Assembly (NCBI GenBank): GCA_016748015.1
Contig: JAAOMT010000694.1
Coordinates: forward strand, 335,847 to 399,846
DNA from: Geosiphon pyriformis
Taxonomy: Eukaryota > Glomeromycota > Glomeromycetes > Archaeosporales > Geosiphonaceae
Direction: 5' to 3'
DNA length: 64,000 nucleotides
A program made the position numbers and the translations under genes. The notes below the pieces were generated by a model. The model did no database searches and was not told where the DNA came from. It saw only the letters and a program-made list of their open reading frames with translations. Positions 1-12,400 of the stretch are shown piece by piece; the first letter of the stretch is position 1; each line of letters begins with the position of its first letter.

Positions 1-2647
1 CAAAGTATTGAAATCTAATAGATTAAAAAATACTACTTCTTAATTTCTTAATAAATTAATTAAAAATTTGTTTAATGTATAATAGTCTCTTTTAATTGCC
101 TGAATTTGGTAAAAAATTTGATTAAATTGTCTAAGATAAGTAGTTATTATTTTATAATTTTTCTGTTTTATTATGCTAAACTAATTTTATAATTTAATAA
201 GCATATTAAAATCACAAAAATATTGTAAAAAAACGAGTTTAAAAGCAGTAAAGTTAGTTGGTTTCTCTTCAAAACTTTGGTACTATAAGTTTGTAGTTCC
301 TATTAAAAAAAATAGTAGAACTTGAATTGTTTTAGTTTCATCTCAATTATTGGTATTAATTACTTTTACAGTTTTTACAATTTTTATGTATGCATTGTTT
401 TCTTTGCTGAAAAATTTTTTTAGTCTAACAATATTTTTGTAAATTATAATTTGAATAATAAGAAGTAATTTATTTGTTAACAAAAAAAAATTAACAAAAA
501 TGTTATTGATTATTTTATTAAACTTGAAGCTAATTGTTTTTTTTTGTTAGTGTGGCCAATAGGTTGTAAAATAGTTGTTTCACCTAAAAGAATAATGGTT
601 GATTTGGTTAGGAGTTTTATTAGAGGTTATGCTTAAAAGCAAATATTTCTGATTGAATTATTAGTTGCTGAAGTAAGACTTTCAAATATGGCTCTGTATT
701 CTTTTAAGAATTTAATTCAAAGATTCTGGTTAAAGTTCTAAAAGTACAGGTTTTCAGAAGTTTTTAGAGTTTTTGCTTGTAATTTAATGAGTTAATTAAA
801 CAAGATTTTGCTTTTAAAGATCTGATAATATGTAAAAGTTATTAGTAAAAGAAATTTTGATTTTTTATTAACTGTAAATATGGCTTTTTCTTGTGTAATT
901 TGTGTATTATTATTATTAAAATTTGACTTGAATTCTTTAAAATCAGGTTTTAATATTTGTTTTTTTATTACTTATAAATATTACTTTTGGGTATATACCT
1001 CAATTTTTTTATTAATTAGAAAAAAAATTTTGACTATTGCTTATATGGTAATTAAAGTTAGAATATATTAGTAATTTTTAATGAATTTGCTTTTTAAGTT
1101 TTTTTGTATCTGCAGTTTAGTCTAATAAATAGTCAACTTTATTATATATATAGTGGCAAAAATCACTTTTAGTAATAATAATTTCTAATGGTATTTCTAA
1201 GTTTTCTTTGAAATACTAAAATAAGACTCTTTTAAACAGCAAGTGATTTTTTTATAGTTCTAATAGTCATTATTTTGGTAAATTTTTTAGGTGCTCTGTC
1301 TTTATGGATTTTATAATCTTACAAAAAGCATCAAATGTTATAAGTAAACTTGGTAAGATATAGTAATAATGTTTGGTACTTTGAGTTTGAGTATAAAGAG
1401 CTTAAGATTTTTTCTATGAATATGTGAAACATATTAAGATTATTAGTCTCTAAAAGTCTGCTATAAATGTAAATTTACTTATGGAGTTCTTTGGTTATAA
1501 AACACAGAAAAATGATTTGGTTGTTTATAATTTATATATGTAAGCTATTTTTTTCAAGTTAGTTAAATACAGTTGCTAAAGTTTAGCAATGTCTTTTTGT
1601 CTTTCTGATAAGCTACTAAGATAATGTTAATATTTAATTTTAAAGAAAGCTTTTTTTTTTATCAGGCTATTATGAAATTTATTCTTAGACAATCAATTTA
1701 CAATATTGCTGTTTTACAAAAAAATAAATAAAAGAAAAAATAAATAAATAAATAAAATAAAACAAAAAAAAATTAGTATTATCAATTACTATAATCAAAA
1801 GTAATTGGTTTAAGTTATTATGATTTTGAAATATTTTATGCTAAGAGCATTTGGTTGAAAAAAAAGATAAGAAAAATAATTAATTTAAGTTAAACACAAA
1901 AATCTATAAGTTATATATAAATAATTTGGTTTTGAATATTTTTTTTATTTGAGATAATATAAGTATAAGATATAAAATATAAATAAAAAAATATTTATTC
2001 TTTTTTATCTGTTTGTTTTTCTTTTTTTTTGTTAAAACTACTTATTTTTGTACATATTTTTTAGTTTTATAAGATTGTTTTTAATCATTTGTTCTTATTA
2101 GCTATTACTTATTATTACTGTTGTTGTTTTATTTTTTTATATTATAACTAGTTATTTTATGTTATGGTTAGTTATTTTGTGCTATTTTATGTTATTATGT
2201 ATTATCTTATATTATTTTAAGTTATTATATATTATTTTGTATTATTTCATATTATTATGTTTTTTTTATGTTATTATATTTTAATCACGTTTTTTTAATA
2301 GTTTTTGAATTGGTTTTTTCTACTTAAATAATATTGCTAACAAGTTTTAAATAAGACTTAAATACCAAATTTTTTTTTATTGTTTTTTTATTCTTATTTC
2401 TAATTTTTCATATAGTCTAAGCATAATAAATTATTTAATTTTAACTAATTTACTTTTATAATTAGTTTTGCTTCTAATTTTCTATTAAATTTTTTTTTGG
2501 ATTTTAATTTTAATTTTTTTTTATAATTTTCAAATTCTGCTTTAAAATTTGGTTAAAAAAAAGATTTTTGGAATAATAATATATATTTTTTTATAATTAA
2601 TATATTTTTTCAATTATATTATTTAAATTTCTTAGTATAATTAAAAG
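1..2647. other. AT-rich gene-free flank of the LINE
   Basis: Low-complexity A+T-rich DNA with homopolymer runs and a TTATTTTATG-like simple-sequence stretch at about 2,100-2,290. The only open frame over 60 codons (880-1,071) encodes a Phe/Ile/Tyr-rich string typical of AT-rich noise. I see no gene, RNA or mobile-element signature here. Confidence 0.75.
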
Positions 2648-2666
2648 TTTTTTTTTTTTTTTTTTT
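2648..2666 (-). repeat. LINE poly(A) tail (T run on + strand)
   Basis: Nineteen uninterrupted T's on the plus strand mark the 3' end of the minus-strand element. The sequence to the left returns at once to flank composition. Confidence 0.9.
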
Positions 2667-2788
2667 ATATGTTTAACGAGTGAGGTCCAAACGTAACCTA
2701 GTGCTATACATCATACAAATGATCTAAACTAGGTGCGAATCATGTGCTTTTTACATGTGACCAGCCACTCGGGCCAGTCAAGACTACA
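2667..2788 (-). other. LINE 3' untranslated region
   Basis: About 120 nt between the ORF2 stop and the poly(A). It is G+C-richer than the flank and has no ORF of its own in sense. In LINEs this segment is the usual recognition site for the element's own reverse transcriptase; that role is known for the class and is not shown here. Confidence 0.7.
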
Positions 2789-5700
2789 CTATACACTTAT
2801 ATGCACAGAAACCAAATCTTTAATACCCAAAAAAAATGGACAAAACTTACAAAACCCAAAACCAACTCCAAAAGCCTCAGCCACCCCCAGCAATCTAACC
2901 ACACCAGCCGAAAACACCATAGGCAAACCAGAAACTAAAACAGGAGCAGAGCCATCATGCAGAATCAAACCGTGCTTTTCCATAAATGCCTGGTGTCTGG
3001 TGTAAACCAACCAAATATCATCCCAAAATGCAAGACAAAACTTGTGCACAAAGCCCACAATTTTTTTAGTACCCTTCTTTGAATTTTTAAAAACCAAGAC
3101 AGACTCATGAAACCAATCATTAAAAACAAAGCCCTTGCACAGAGCAACACCAACTCCAACTTCAGAAACACAAGAAGCCAAAGCCTGTAAGACACATGAA
3201 GAAGAGCGAGATAGACCAGAAAGAGCCTCCCAAGCTAAAGCATGAGCGCCCAACAAATGAACATGGCCAATGGCATCCTGAGGACATAAAAAGACGTGAT
3301 CTGAAGTCTTAACGTCACCACAGAAAAGACAGACCACACTGGGATATCTCCTATCATATAAACACTTGTGCACAGCAACAGAAAGCCGATGATGGAGAGC
3401 CTTCATAAAGTAAGTACGACTGCCTGCCATGCGCTTGCTAGTAAAACTGGATGCCAAGTGAGAATCAGTGTGCCACATCATAGAAGACTTAGACCAATTG
3501 ATATCAGCATACAAACTATCATCCACAACATGTGAACCCACTCCAACCTCCCAATGAGCTTGATGAACTGACTGGAAAACATCACAAACAAAATATCTAG
3601 AATTACCAGAAACTGCTGTATCACCAGCACATAGAAAACGTTCACTGACTAAATAAGGTAGGCGCCAAGCAAAGAGAGCAGCATTTTTGGCAAGCGTATC
3701 AGCATGCTCATTGCCCGAGACACCTGAATGACCTTTCACCTTAACCCAATTCACATCTAAATTTTTTTGACAAATGACGGTAGCAATGTGACAACGCTTA
3801 ATTCAACAGTGGTTCCTGAAATCCAGACAAACCAGCGAAGACTCTGACTTACATGCATCCAAAGCAGCTTGGCTATCCGAGAACAAGTCAATCAAATGAG
3901 AAAAAGAAACACACTCAAGGGCCAAAGCTATGGCTTGCAGTTCTGTTAGAGTAGAAGAAACCAAACCAGACACCCCAACACCCAAACCCAAGTTAATGTC
4001 CTCAAAAAAAACGGCAGCACCTGCTCTTACATCAACAGTGCCCAGACCAGAAAAAGATCCATCCGTATACACAGAAAGGCGGGCAGCATTAACAGTCAGC
4101 AAGGTGTCACGAACCACACCAAAATCATGAGAAAGACAAATATTAAACACAGCATGACCATCTACCAAAGAAGAACTTGAGGAAAGAGGCACAACACCAC
4201 CAAAAAAGCGAATGAAAAGATCAAACCAGAAAGGGACTGGGCTGCGAGGGTCTAGCCTCTTCCAACGCTTGAAGATCTCCCAACTGAAAACATCACCATT
4301 ACAGTCACGAAGCTGTTCCACGAAAGCAATTCCATAACGCCTAAGCGAAAAGATATACTTGAAAAAACAGAATTCACCAAGAACCAAAGACATAAGAGTA
4401 CTGCACCGACGACAAAAAGCACAAGCCAGAGGGCCTCCCAAAGACAAATTACACCCAGAAAAGATGCAGACCACACCTGCCAAAAAATTATTCGAAAGAC
4501 TGATACCGACACGAGCTGGAAACAGCAAGAGATGACGAGGACACCAGCTGAGAACCTGGAGGTCATAAGACCTATGTGAAAACAAGCAACCCAAGACACC
4601 AGTAGAATTCACAAAAGCAATAATGAAGGCCGATTTACTTTCAGTCTGGATCTGTTCGAAAGTTTTTAAATTGTACAAAGAGAGGTGATGAAGTGCATTG
4701 CTGGGGAAATCATGTGGCAATCCAGACTTGGATTTCAAAATCTTGCATACCAAAGCATCCCATTTACTACAAACATCAACAGAAACAAAACTGAACTGAG
4801 TTCTGTAGCTGATGATAGGGAAAAGAACTGCAGAAACCAAATATGTACACTGTTTGTCTGAAATCGCCTTTCTTAAAATGAAATTCACAAAAAACTGTAC
4901 ATTAGTCTGAGCTTTAGCCAAGCTAGGCTTCGAAAGACTCTCAGAAAACAAAAAAACACCCAAATAGCGATGAAATTCCCCTTTCTTGGCAATGGAAATA
5001 GGCATGCCACTAATAATTAAACAAGGATCTGTTACCTGACAGTTGATAGAAATGGCCACCGTCTTGTCGTTATTCACAGAAATGTTATTGAACCTGAAAA
5101 ATTCACTAGCAACATCAAGAATGTGTTGTGTAGCAGCCTGGCTGCTACCAACCCAAACAGTATTATTGATGAAAGCACCAGCAGCGAGAAATAAAGTCAA
5201 TTTAGCTCGAGGATCTACTCGGCCTGTTTTGGAAATAAAATGAGAATTCAACCTGTAGTCACACACACTCTCCTGTCTCTTGACTTCACACAAAAGTGAA
5301 TTATAAAAAATACGCCAGAGAAGAGGCGAAAAAACTTCTCCCTGATCCAGTCCATTGTGGACACAATATCCATCAGTCAAGCCAAAGTCAGTCATCACCC
5401 TATTGACACGACCATTGTGAATACTGCCAAAAAATCTAATAAACCTGTCACACATCTTGATTCTGACCAGACTCCTCCTAAGATGTTCCTAACCAACCAA
5501 ATCATAAGCCTTGTATATGTTCTGTAAAACCAGCCAAAGTTCATGGTTCTTCTCCAAGGCATCCTCAATCACAGAACTGATAGCAAAAATGGGAGACTGC
5601 ATCATCGTGCCTTTCAAAACCGAAAAATTGTCCCCACGAAGAACATCAAAAGTGCTGCAGACTGAAGAGATTCTATTTGAAAGGATCTTGGAGAGAATCT

Positions 5701-7477
5701 TGCGAGCCATCTCAATTAAAGCTATAGGATGGGTGTTCATGAGAACCTCTTCCCATTTATATGGTTTAGGAATCATCGAAACCCAAGCTTCCCTCCAAGG
5801 CCCAGAAACTGATTCGCTAATCAAACAGAAATTCAAGAGTACTAAAAGCATATCCAAAACAGATTTGTCACAATGTTTCCATAATTCATTGGAAATACTA
5901 GAAAGACCAGCCGCTTTTCCATCAGGAAGATCCTTAACAACAGCTAACAACTCATCAAAACCAATAAAACACATGACATCAGAGAAAGCACCATCGAACA
6001 CGTAATCCAGAGGCCGATATTGGCAAGCCCAATCCTCAGATAAGTCAGACACCATCTCACATTTTCTGGTCCATCCCTCCATAATTTTGTCCACCTTAGA
6101 CTTAACCAAATCAGGCTCCAAAATCAATTCATCTTCTACAACCAGATGATCCAGGACCACCTTGCGAAAAGAACACTCCAAAACACTTCTGATAGTGTGA
6201 CTCTTGTTTAGCTCAAAACTTTCCATCCTCTTACCAATAGCCTGCTTGATTGAGGATTCCTTAGCATGCTTGGATTCCAATAATTTGAAAGAGCAGTACG
6301 ATTTCCTCACTTTGGCCAGTACAGAATGAATAAGATCAAAATTAGCACCTGAAAAAAACAGAGACTTAACCACCGACGCACCAGGAAAGTCGAGTCCATG
6401 CCATACCTCCAACAAAGAAGCAAAACTATCACTAGAAGCCAAATGCAAAGTCTTGACCAACTTAGAAACCAGCAGTTCCAGCTTGTGAAACCTAGAAGAA
6501 GTCTCAGTAAACATGCCATCAAAACCTTTGAACCACTTTTTCTTAAATGTACCATCTGCCAAAAAAACCATAATCTTGCAAACAATGTTCCACATAACGT
6601 CCACATCTGAGAACCTTACTGCCACACCAAAAGCATCCGAGAACATAGAAACATTAGCAGCTGAAGCAACCTTGAACTCCAACCACTTAGCTTCATTGGC
6701 ACTTTTGACATCAAACTTCCAATGATCTTTATTCGCTTGCTTGTGAAGAGAATTCAAACACGTATCCAAGAGCCCACCCAGACCCAAATCCACTGAAACA
6801 GCTTGATGGTCTGTGTCAAAATGCTCACTGACATTCAAAACCTTATGACGCACTATCGCATTGACAAGACTTGAGAAGACAAACACATAATCAATTGTTT
6901 TCTTAACGCCCCTAGAATTTTCTCAAGTGGGCATTTTTGCAGCTGGGCTGCCAACTAAAGAATTGACCAGACCCAAATCAAAGCATCTTTTGAAACTTGC
7001 ACTTTTATGAAAGCCGTCTTCATTAAAATCACCACCGAGAATGATGAAAAAAGATTCGTTGACAGTCTTTGCAATGAAAAAATTGATTTCACCAGCTTAA
7101 GAAAACTGAACCACCGAAGAAGCACCAGCATAAAGCCCCAAAATTGACACAGAAAGTTTACTCTTAAAAAGTAATTTAATGGAAAGGAGCCGACCAGGCA
7201 CCTTAGAAACCTTGCACACATGACGAGCCAAAGAAACGTTCATGATAACAGCAACACCCGCACCCAAGTGACCAGAGTCCAAACCAGAAGTGAACACTCG
7301 GACACCGTCGAACTTGTCTGCAATCCACGGACGAACCCTACTCTTTAATTTCGTTTCAGTAACAATAGAGACTAAATTGTTCATTTTCTTATGCTATCTA
7401 ATAATGTCTTCTTGCTTAGCAGGATTGTTTATGCCCCTGACATTGCACGTAGCAACTTTCTAGACTAAACTGCTCAT
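2789..7477 (-). pseudogene. LINE ORF2: endonuclease-reverse transcriptase-RNase H, six internal stops
   Basis: The replication polyprotein (1,562 codons plus stop). The ATG at 7,477-7,475 overlaps the ORF1 TGA as ATGA. One frame continues to the stop at 2,789. In-frame stops: TAG 7,460, TAG 7,394, TAA 7,097, TGA 6,923, TAG 5,489 and TGA 3,803 (lowest coordinate of each). Domains in order: APE-type endonuclease (CNVRG, SIVTETKL, ILGGDFNEDG, KKTIDYVF, TDHQAV) at about 7,450-6,800; reverse transcriptase at about 6,000-5,000, with motif B-like GLDQGEVFSPLLW; RNase H with Asp in YTDGS, Glu in ELQAI, Asp in FSDSQAA and Asp in GNEHAD at about 4,070-3,690; then a CX2C...H...C zinc motif near 3,330. 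RT motif A reads LVLQNIYKAYD (Asn at 5,519-5,521) and the FVDD-type box reads AFINNTVW (Asn at 5,162-5,167). All three catalytic Asp are therefore Asn. Confidence 0.94.
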
Positions 7478-9300
7478 TGAGTAAGAGGTAGAGATACCGA
7501 AAGTGCACCTAAACTGTCCATTTTGGCCAAAAGGCCCAGAACCGTTTCCATTAGACACTTCATGCTGTCTTCCAGCTTAGACACTGAAGACATATCAAAA
7601 GACACCACTCCCGCGACATTTCCACCACTAGTGAACACACTCGAACCCTCACTCATTACTACATCTGCCCCTTGATCCTGTGATAAAGAGGTCACCAACG
7701 GCTGACATCCAGGGCTAGGCTGGGAAACCATTGGCCCAAGTGCATCCAACCTCTTAGCCAGCTTACCAACTTGCTCCGCGAGGCTGGCGAGACTGCGCTC
7801 AAGAGCAGCAAACCTATCATTGACTTCCATCGTAACTGGTTGGGATGGCTTCATCTCTGAAGAGGAGCCATTTGTTACCACAACTTTCTGACCAGAGAGG
7901 GGGAGCGAAAAAGACCCGCGAGCAACCTTTGCCCAAGAGAGACCACCAAAAGAGACTGGACAGGCAACCAGAGTCGAGCGTTTGGCATAGATGGTTGCCA
8001 GCCTGCTTTTATCCGTATCCGAGAAAACCCTATACAGTGAACTACTAGAAGACAATTTCCCACCAACTGCACAACCCAATGATGTGTGACCCAATTTCTC
8101 ACACTTGGCGCATCTAGCAGAAATAAGATAAGACCAGCGGAGATTGGTGTTTCTGAGTACTGGCGTGGTCCCCACAGCAGCATCCAATGATTCAGCAAAG
8201 TTGAAACAAACAACAGCACACTTGGCCCGAGCATACGTAACAGAATGACGATCAATGACGCACATTTTCTCACTCACAGATCTAACAAAGTCCCAGATAT
8301 CATGAGCATTGGTTCTCATCGGCAACGTATAGAGCAGTGCCCTATGTTGGTCCCTAACATCCCATGCTTCCTTGTCTGAATCAGCCCTAGCCATACGCAC
8401 AGCATTTTTCCTGATTAAGATGGACCACTTAGCTGCAGCCAAATCAGCTTAATCCGATTGTTCAAATTCCACCACTGCCTTCTGCCACAGCCCGATTAAC
8501 TGCATCTTGATCGTCCTAATAACTCCAAACTCGGATAGTGCAGCATGCACAGCCTCAGCCGATGTTCCAACCGGAATTTCTTTCACGACCACAGCCCGAT
8601 CTAATTGCCCAGATGCTTTTTTGAGATTGGCGTTTACTAAGATCTTCGCATTCGCAGCTTTATCAGTAGCTTTCATTAGACTCGATTCGGAAGTGAATGT
8701 CGTCCTGATGATTCCTGAGAATTTTGAGGGGGTAGATGCCCCCCCAAAACCATTGATTCCAGAAAACAACTTCCTCATCACCACAAGTTTTTCCTGAGAA
8801 GATTTGCCAGCCACTTTATCCAAGCCAATATCCAATGCGAATGATTTCTTAACTAAAACATTGACCAAATTTCTCACAGAAGGAGGGAGCTCAAGAGGAG
8901 CATCCGAGAGAACACCATCATCACTACCATTTTTTGAGAAGTCAATTTTCTCCAATGGCTTGTCCAACGCCTTTTTGGTTTTAATCTTCAAACTTGTGGG
9001 CATCTGATCATAATCTCTACCAGCCAGAGCTCCACCTTCACTATAATCAAAGCTGGTTTCCTCCACCAGACATTCCTCTTCCATATCAATACTTTCAGAC
9101 TCAGTAGTGTCCCCAGTCTCCGAACTCCATAAACAAATACCAGAAACTTCAGCAGCAACCCTTCCATTATCAACACCCTCTGTCAACACACCTTCCTTCC
9201 TCTTTTTCCTTGATGTAACCGCTTTAAAACCACTCTCAGAACCAGAAACTTTAGCAGTCTTTTTTATAACAGCAATAACAGAGCCAACAGTGGCCTCGTA
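7474..9300 (-). pseudogene. LINE ORF1: gag-like RNA-binding protein, one internal stop
   Basis: The nucleic-acid-binding protein of the LINE, expected to coat its RNA. One frame runs from upstream of 9,300 to the TGA at 7,474-7,476 and is broken only by TAA at 8,449-8,451. The first segment ends in an RRM-like fold (a stretch starting KEIPVGTSAEAVHAALSEFG and ending AVVEF). The second segment continues with WSILI and carries a CX2CX4HX4C knuckle (CAKCEKLGHTSLGC) near 8,065-8,110. The C-terminal part is Ser/Gly-rich with a short Leu-rich segment. The frame stays open upstream to about 9,400 without a convincing in-frame ATG, so the true start is mutated, cut off or unresolved. The last codons overlap the start of ORF2. 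Confidence 0.9.
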
Positions 9301-9400
9301 ATCGAAAAATGGTTTTGATTTATCGTACTGAATGGTAAAAAACTTCTTTTAAAAAACTTTTGACTCTTTTTTGGGAATTTTGGACGATAGAGAGAAAGAA

Positions 9401-12400
9401 GTTTTTAATATTTTTATTTATTTTTTTTTAATGTTTTATCAGCAAAACAAATAATTATATATTTATTATATTCATATATGCTTAAGTTATAACCAATAAA
9501 ACAAATTTTTCTATTATATAATATTAACATTTTAAAAATATTATAAATAGTAATGCCAATTAGTAAAATATACAACAAAGTCTAATACTAATTTCTAAAT
9601 ACTTATATCTGTTTGTTTTAAACAATTTTAGTTATATTTACAAAGTTTTTTTCTATGAGCATCAATCATTTAACTATAACCAAATTAGCAATATTAGCAA
9701 ATTCAAATTTAATCAAAGTTTTTTACCAAAAACCAATGAATTGTATCTTAATAGACATAATCTTACTAAACTTAGAAAATACTGATTCTATAACCAGTTT
9801 AAAAAGATATATAAAGATTTTTTTAATAATTATTTTTTAATCTGTATGGCTGTTTATTTTTTTAATATAATGAAAAAAATTTTTATAGTCATTAATTTAT
9901 CTTTAAAAGTTTTGTTAAACATTACAGAAAACTTAATATTTAACACAAAAAATTTGACTAAATTAAAATTCTGTTTTTTTAAAACATGTAATCTAACTAA
10001 TAGCAACTGTTGAAAGCCAATAAACTTAAAAAATAAAAACATCAAAACATTGTTATTATTATTATTCAAATTTTTAAAAAAAAGAATTTTTAGTAGACAA
10101 TCTATATTGTACATCTTAATATGTATTTTTTTTGGAATAGTTTTGTCTATTTTATTGTTAATCTTTAAAGTATTTAAGTTAGCATAATTAGTTTCTTTAG
10201 CAATTATATTTTTCATGTTTTTTATATTTAAAATTCTATTAATACTACTGGTTTTACTAACTGTTTCACTATTTTAAGATTTTTTTTGTTTAATGTTGTT
10301 AAATTTTATATCAGTAATGCTAATAAAACTAGTAAACATATTAATTATTTTATTATTTATGTTAAATATGTTAAACTTTTTAGGCTTTTTGTAAAAAACA
10401 CTATAAAAATATATATTCTTAATGTGTTTTTTTTTATGTTTGAATAAGTTTTTAAACTTTCCAAATTAGAACTAAAACTATCAGCAAAAGAGTTTATTAG
10501 TTTTATTATAACAAAAAGTAATATGTTAAAAGAAATAACTAAAAAAAATAAAAAAAATTATTTTTTTGACAACTTTATGATTTTATTATAATTAAAGAAT
10601 CAACAAAAAAAAGAGTTTTTTTTAAGATTTTAAATTTATTTATGTTATATTTAATTATTAATTGTTTTTTATTAATACTTATATAATTAATTAATTTGTT
10701 TTTTTTAAAAAATTTTAAAGAAATTCTTAAAGTTTATATTTGTATTTATTAAAAAATTTTATAAATAACAACAAATTTTAATAATAATATATTTATTCTA
10801 ACTATAAATAATTTTAATTTTATAATCTTAAATTTAACTAATTTATTTAATTAAATAATAAAAACAATTAATGTAATTTTAATTAAATATTGTTTTAAAC
10901 AAATCTTAATTTTTTTATTTTTTAAAGCTCTGATTACATCAAAATTAGTTTTTATAAATTAAGTATTTTTTAAAATAAGCTTTTAAATTACTTATAATAT
11001 TAAAATATAGAAATTAGTTTAATTATAGTTTTATGTTTTATTTAGTTAAATAATATTAAACTTTTTTATTATTTTAATAACATAATCTATATAATCTAGA
11101 ATTATTTTGTGATATAATTTCTTAATTAATTTAAAACTACTATTATATTTAAATTTAATATATTAAAAATCACAAATTTAATTTGATATTTTTATAATAA
11201 CTGCAAATTATTAAATATAAATAAAATTAAATAATAATAATATTTTTATTTTGTTTTATTATATTATTACAAATAATTTTATTTGTATTCAATTTTTTAA
11301 TTTTATTGATTATATATTAGCATATTATTAAGATTTTTTATTTTATTTTATTAAGAACATAATTAATTTGTTTATGTATTGCTTTATTTTAAATATTAAA
11401 TAAATATACTTTAAATAAACTAAGATAATAAATTTTATTTGTCTGTTAATTAAAATAAAATACATAAATATTTTGTGTTTAATTATAATTATAAACAATA
11501 GTATTAATATTATAATAATTATCTTTATTTTTTATCATAAAATATTTGTTTACTAATTTTTTTGTTGTTTTATTATTTTTGCTGTGATAATTTCTTTTTA
11601 ATTTAGTTTTAATTAAATGTTTTTATATTTTTTTTTATAAATATCATAATATAAATCATTTTAAAAATATTAATTAGTATTATTATTTACAAAATATATT
11701 ATATTTTAAAAATTTTAATATGTTATTGTTTTTAAAATCTGCAATAAAATTATAATAAATTAATTTTTGATTTTTAATTGTTAAAAATATAAGCAATTAA
11801 ATAATTAGTTTATATTTTTACTAAGATTTAATAATTTATAAATTTTAGTGTAATTTTTTAAAAAAAAATTTATAGCCATAACAACAAATTATATCAATAA
11901 TCATTTTAATTTTTAATTATAAATATGTAGTATAATATTTGTTATTAAGTAATTTTTAATATAATTAATTTTTAACATATTAATATATGTTTTTTAATAA
12001 AATAATATAGTACAATTTTAATAATAATAATTTTGTTTATTAATATGTCTTTTTTTAAAATATTGACTAGTAATTATTTTTTTGCTATTTATGTTTTTAA
12101 TTAAGTAATTAAAAATATATTTTATTTAAATTTAAAGAAAACTTAAAATATTTTATGTAATTCAGTAAACTTTTCTCTTTAAATTTTTTTTGAATAGTTA
12201 TAATTACAACTTATTTCCAAAAAATGAATTGCTTTTTTGTATTTAATTAAACAATTATAATTATTATTATTTATATGCAGATAATTTTATATATTAATTT
12301 TTATTGTTTTGTAATTTTTTTATATTATATTTAACAAATTAAATAAGTTTTATTATTATTACACAGTTTTCTGGCAGTAAGAAATTAGATTAGATCTATA

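Larger units (their letters stand above)
2648..9400 (-). mobile_element. Tad/I-type non-LTR retrotransposon (LINE), near full length, inactivated
   Basis: On the minus strand the order is: ORF1 with an RRM-like fold and a CCHC knuckle, then ORF2 with APE endonuclease, reverse transcriptase, RNase H and a C-terminal Cys/His zinc motif. The 3' end is a 19-nt poly(A), seen as T's at 2,648-2,666, which is the hallmark of target-primed reverse transcription. The APE-RT-RNase H order is that of fungal Tad1-like and I-clade elements. The body is much richer in G+C than both flanks, so its edges are sharp: about 2,648 on the left and about 9,340-9,400 on the right. I could not find a target-site duplication of 10 bp or more. 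Each ORF holds one reading frame from end to end, without indels but with nonsense codons, and two RT catalytic motifs are mutated, so this copy cannot move by itself. Confidence 0.96.

Noticed and set aside
2648-9400. Possible target-site duplication around the LINE (AAGTTTTT on both sides)
   Set aside because: Only about 8 bp of low-complexity sequence that overlaps the poly(T); not distinguishable from chance.
9854-10216. 120-codon Asn/Lys/Ile/Phe-rich minus-strand ORF
   Set aside because: AT-rich artefact with simple Asn run and no motif.
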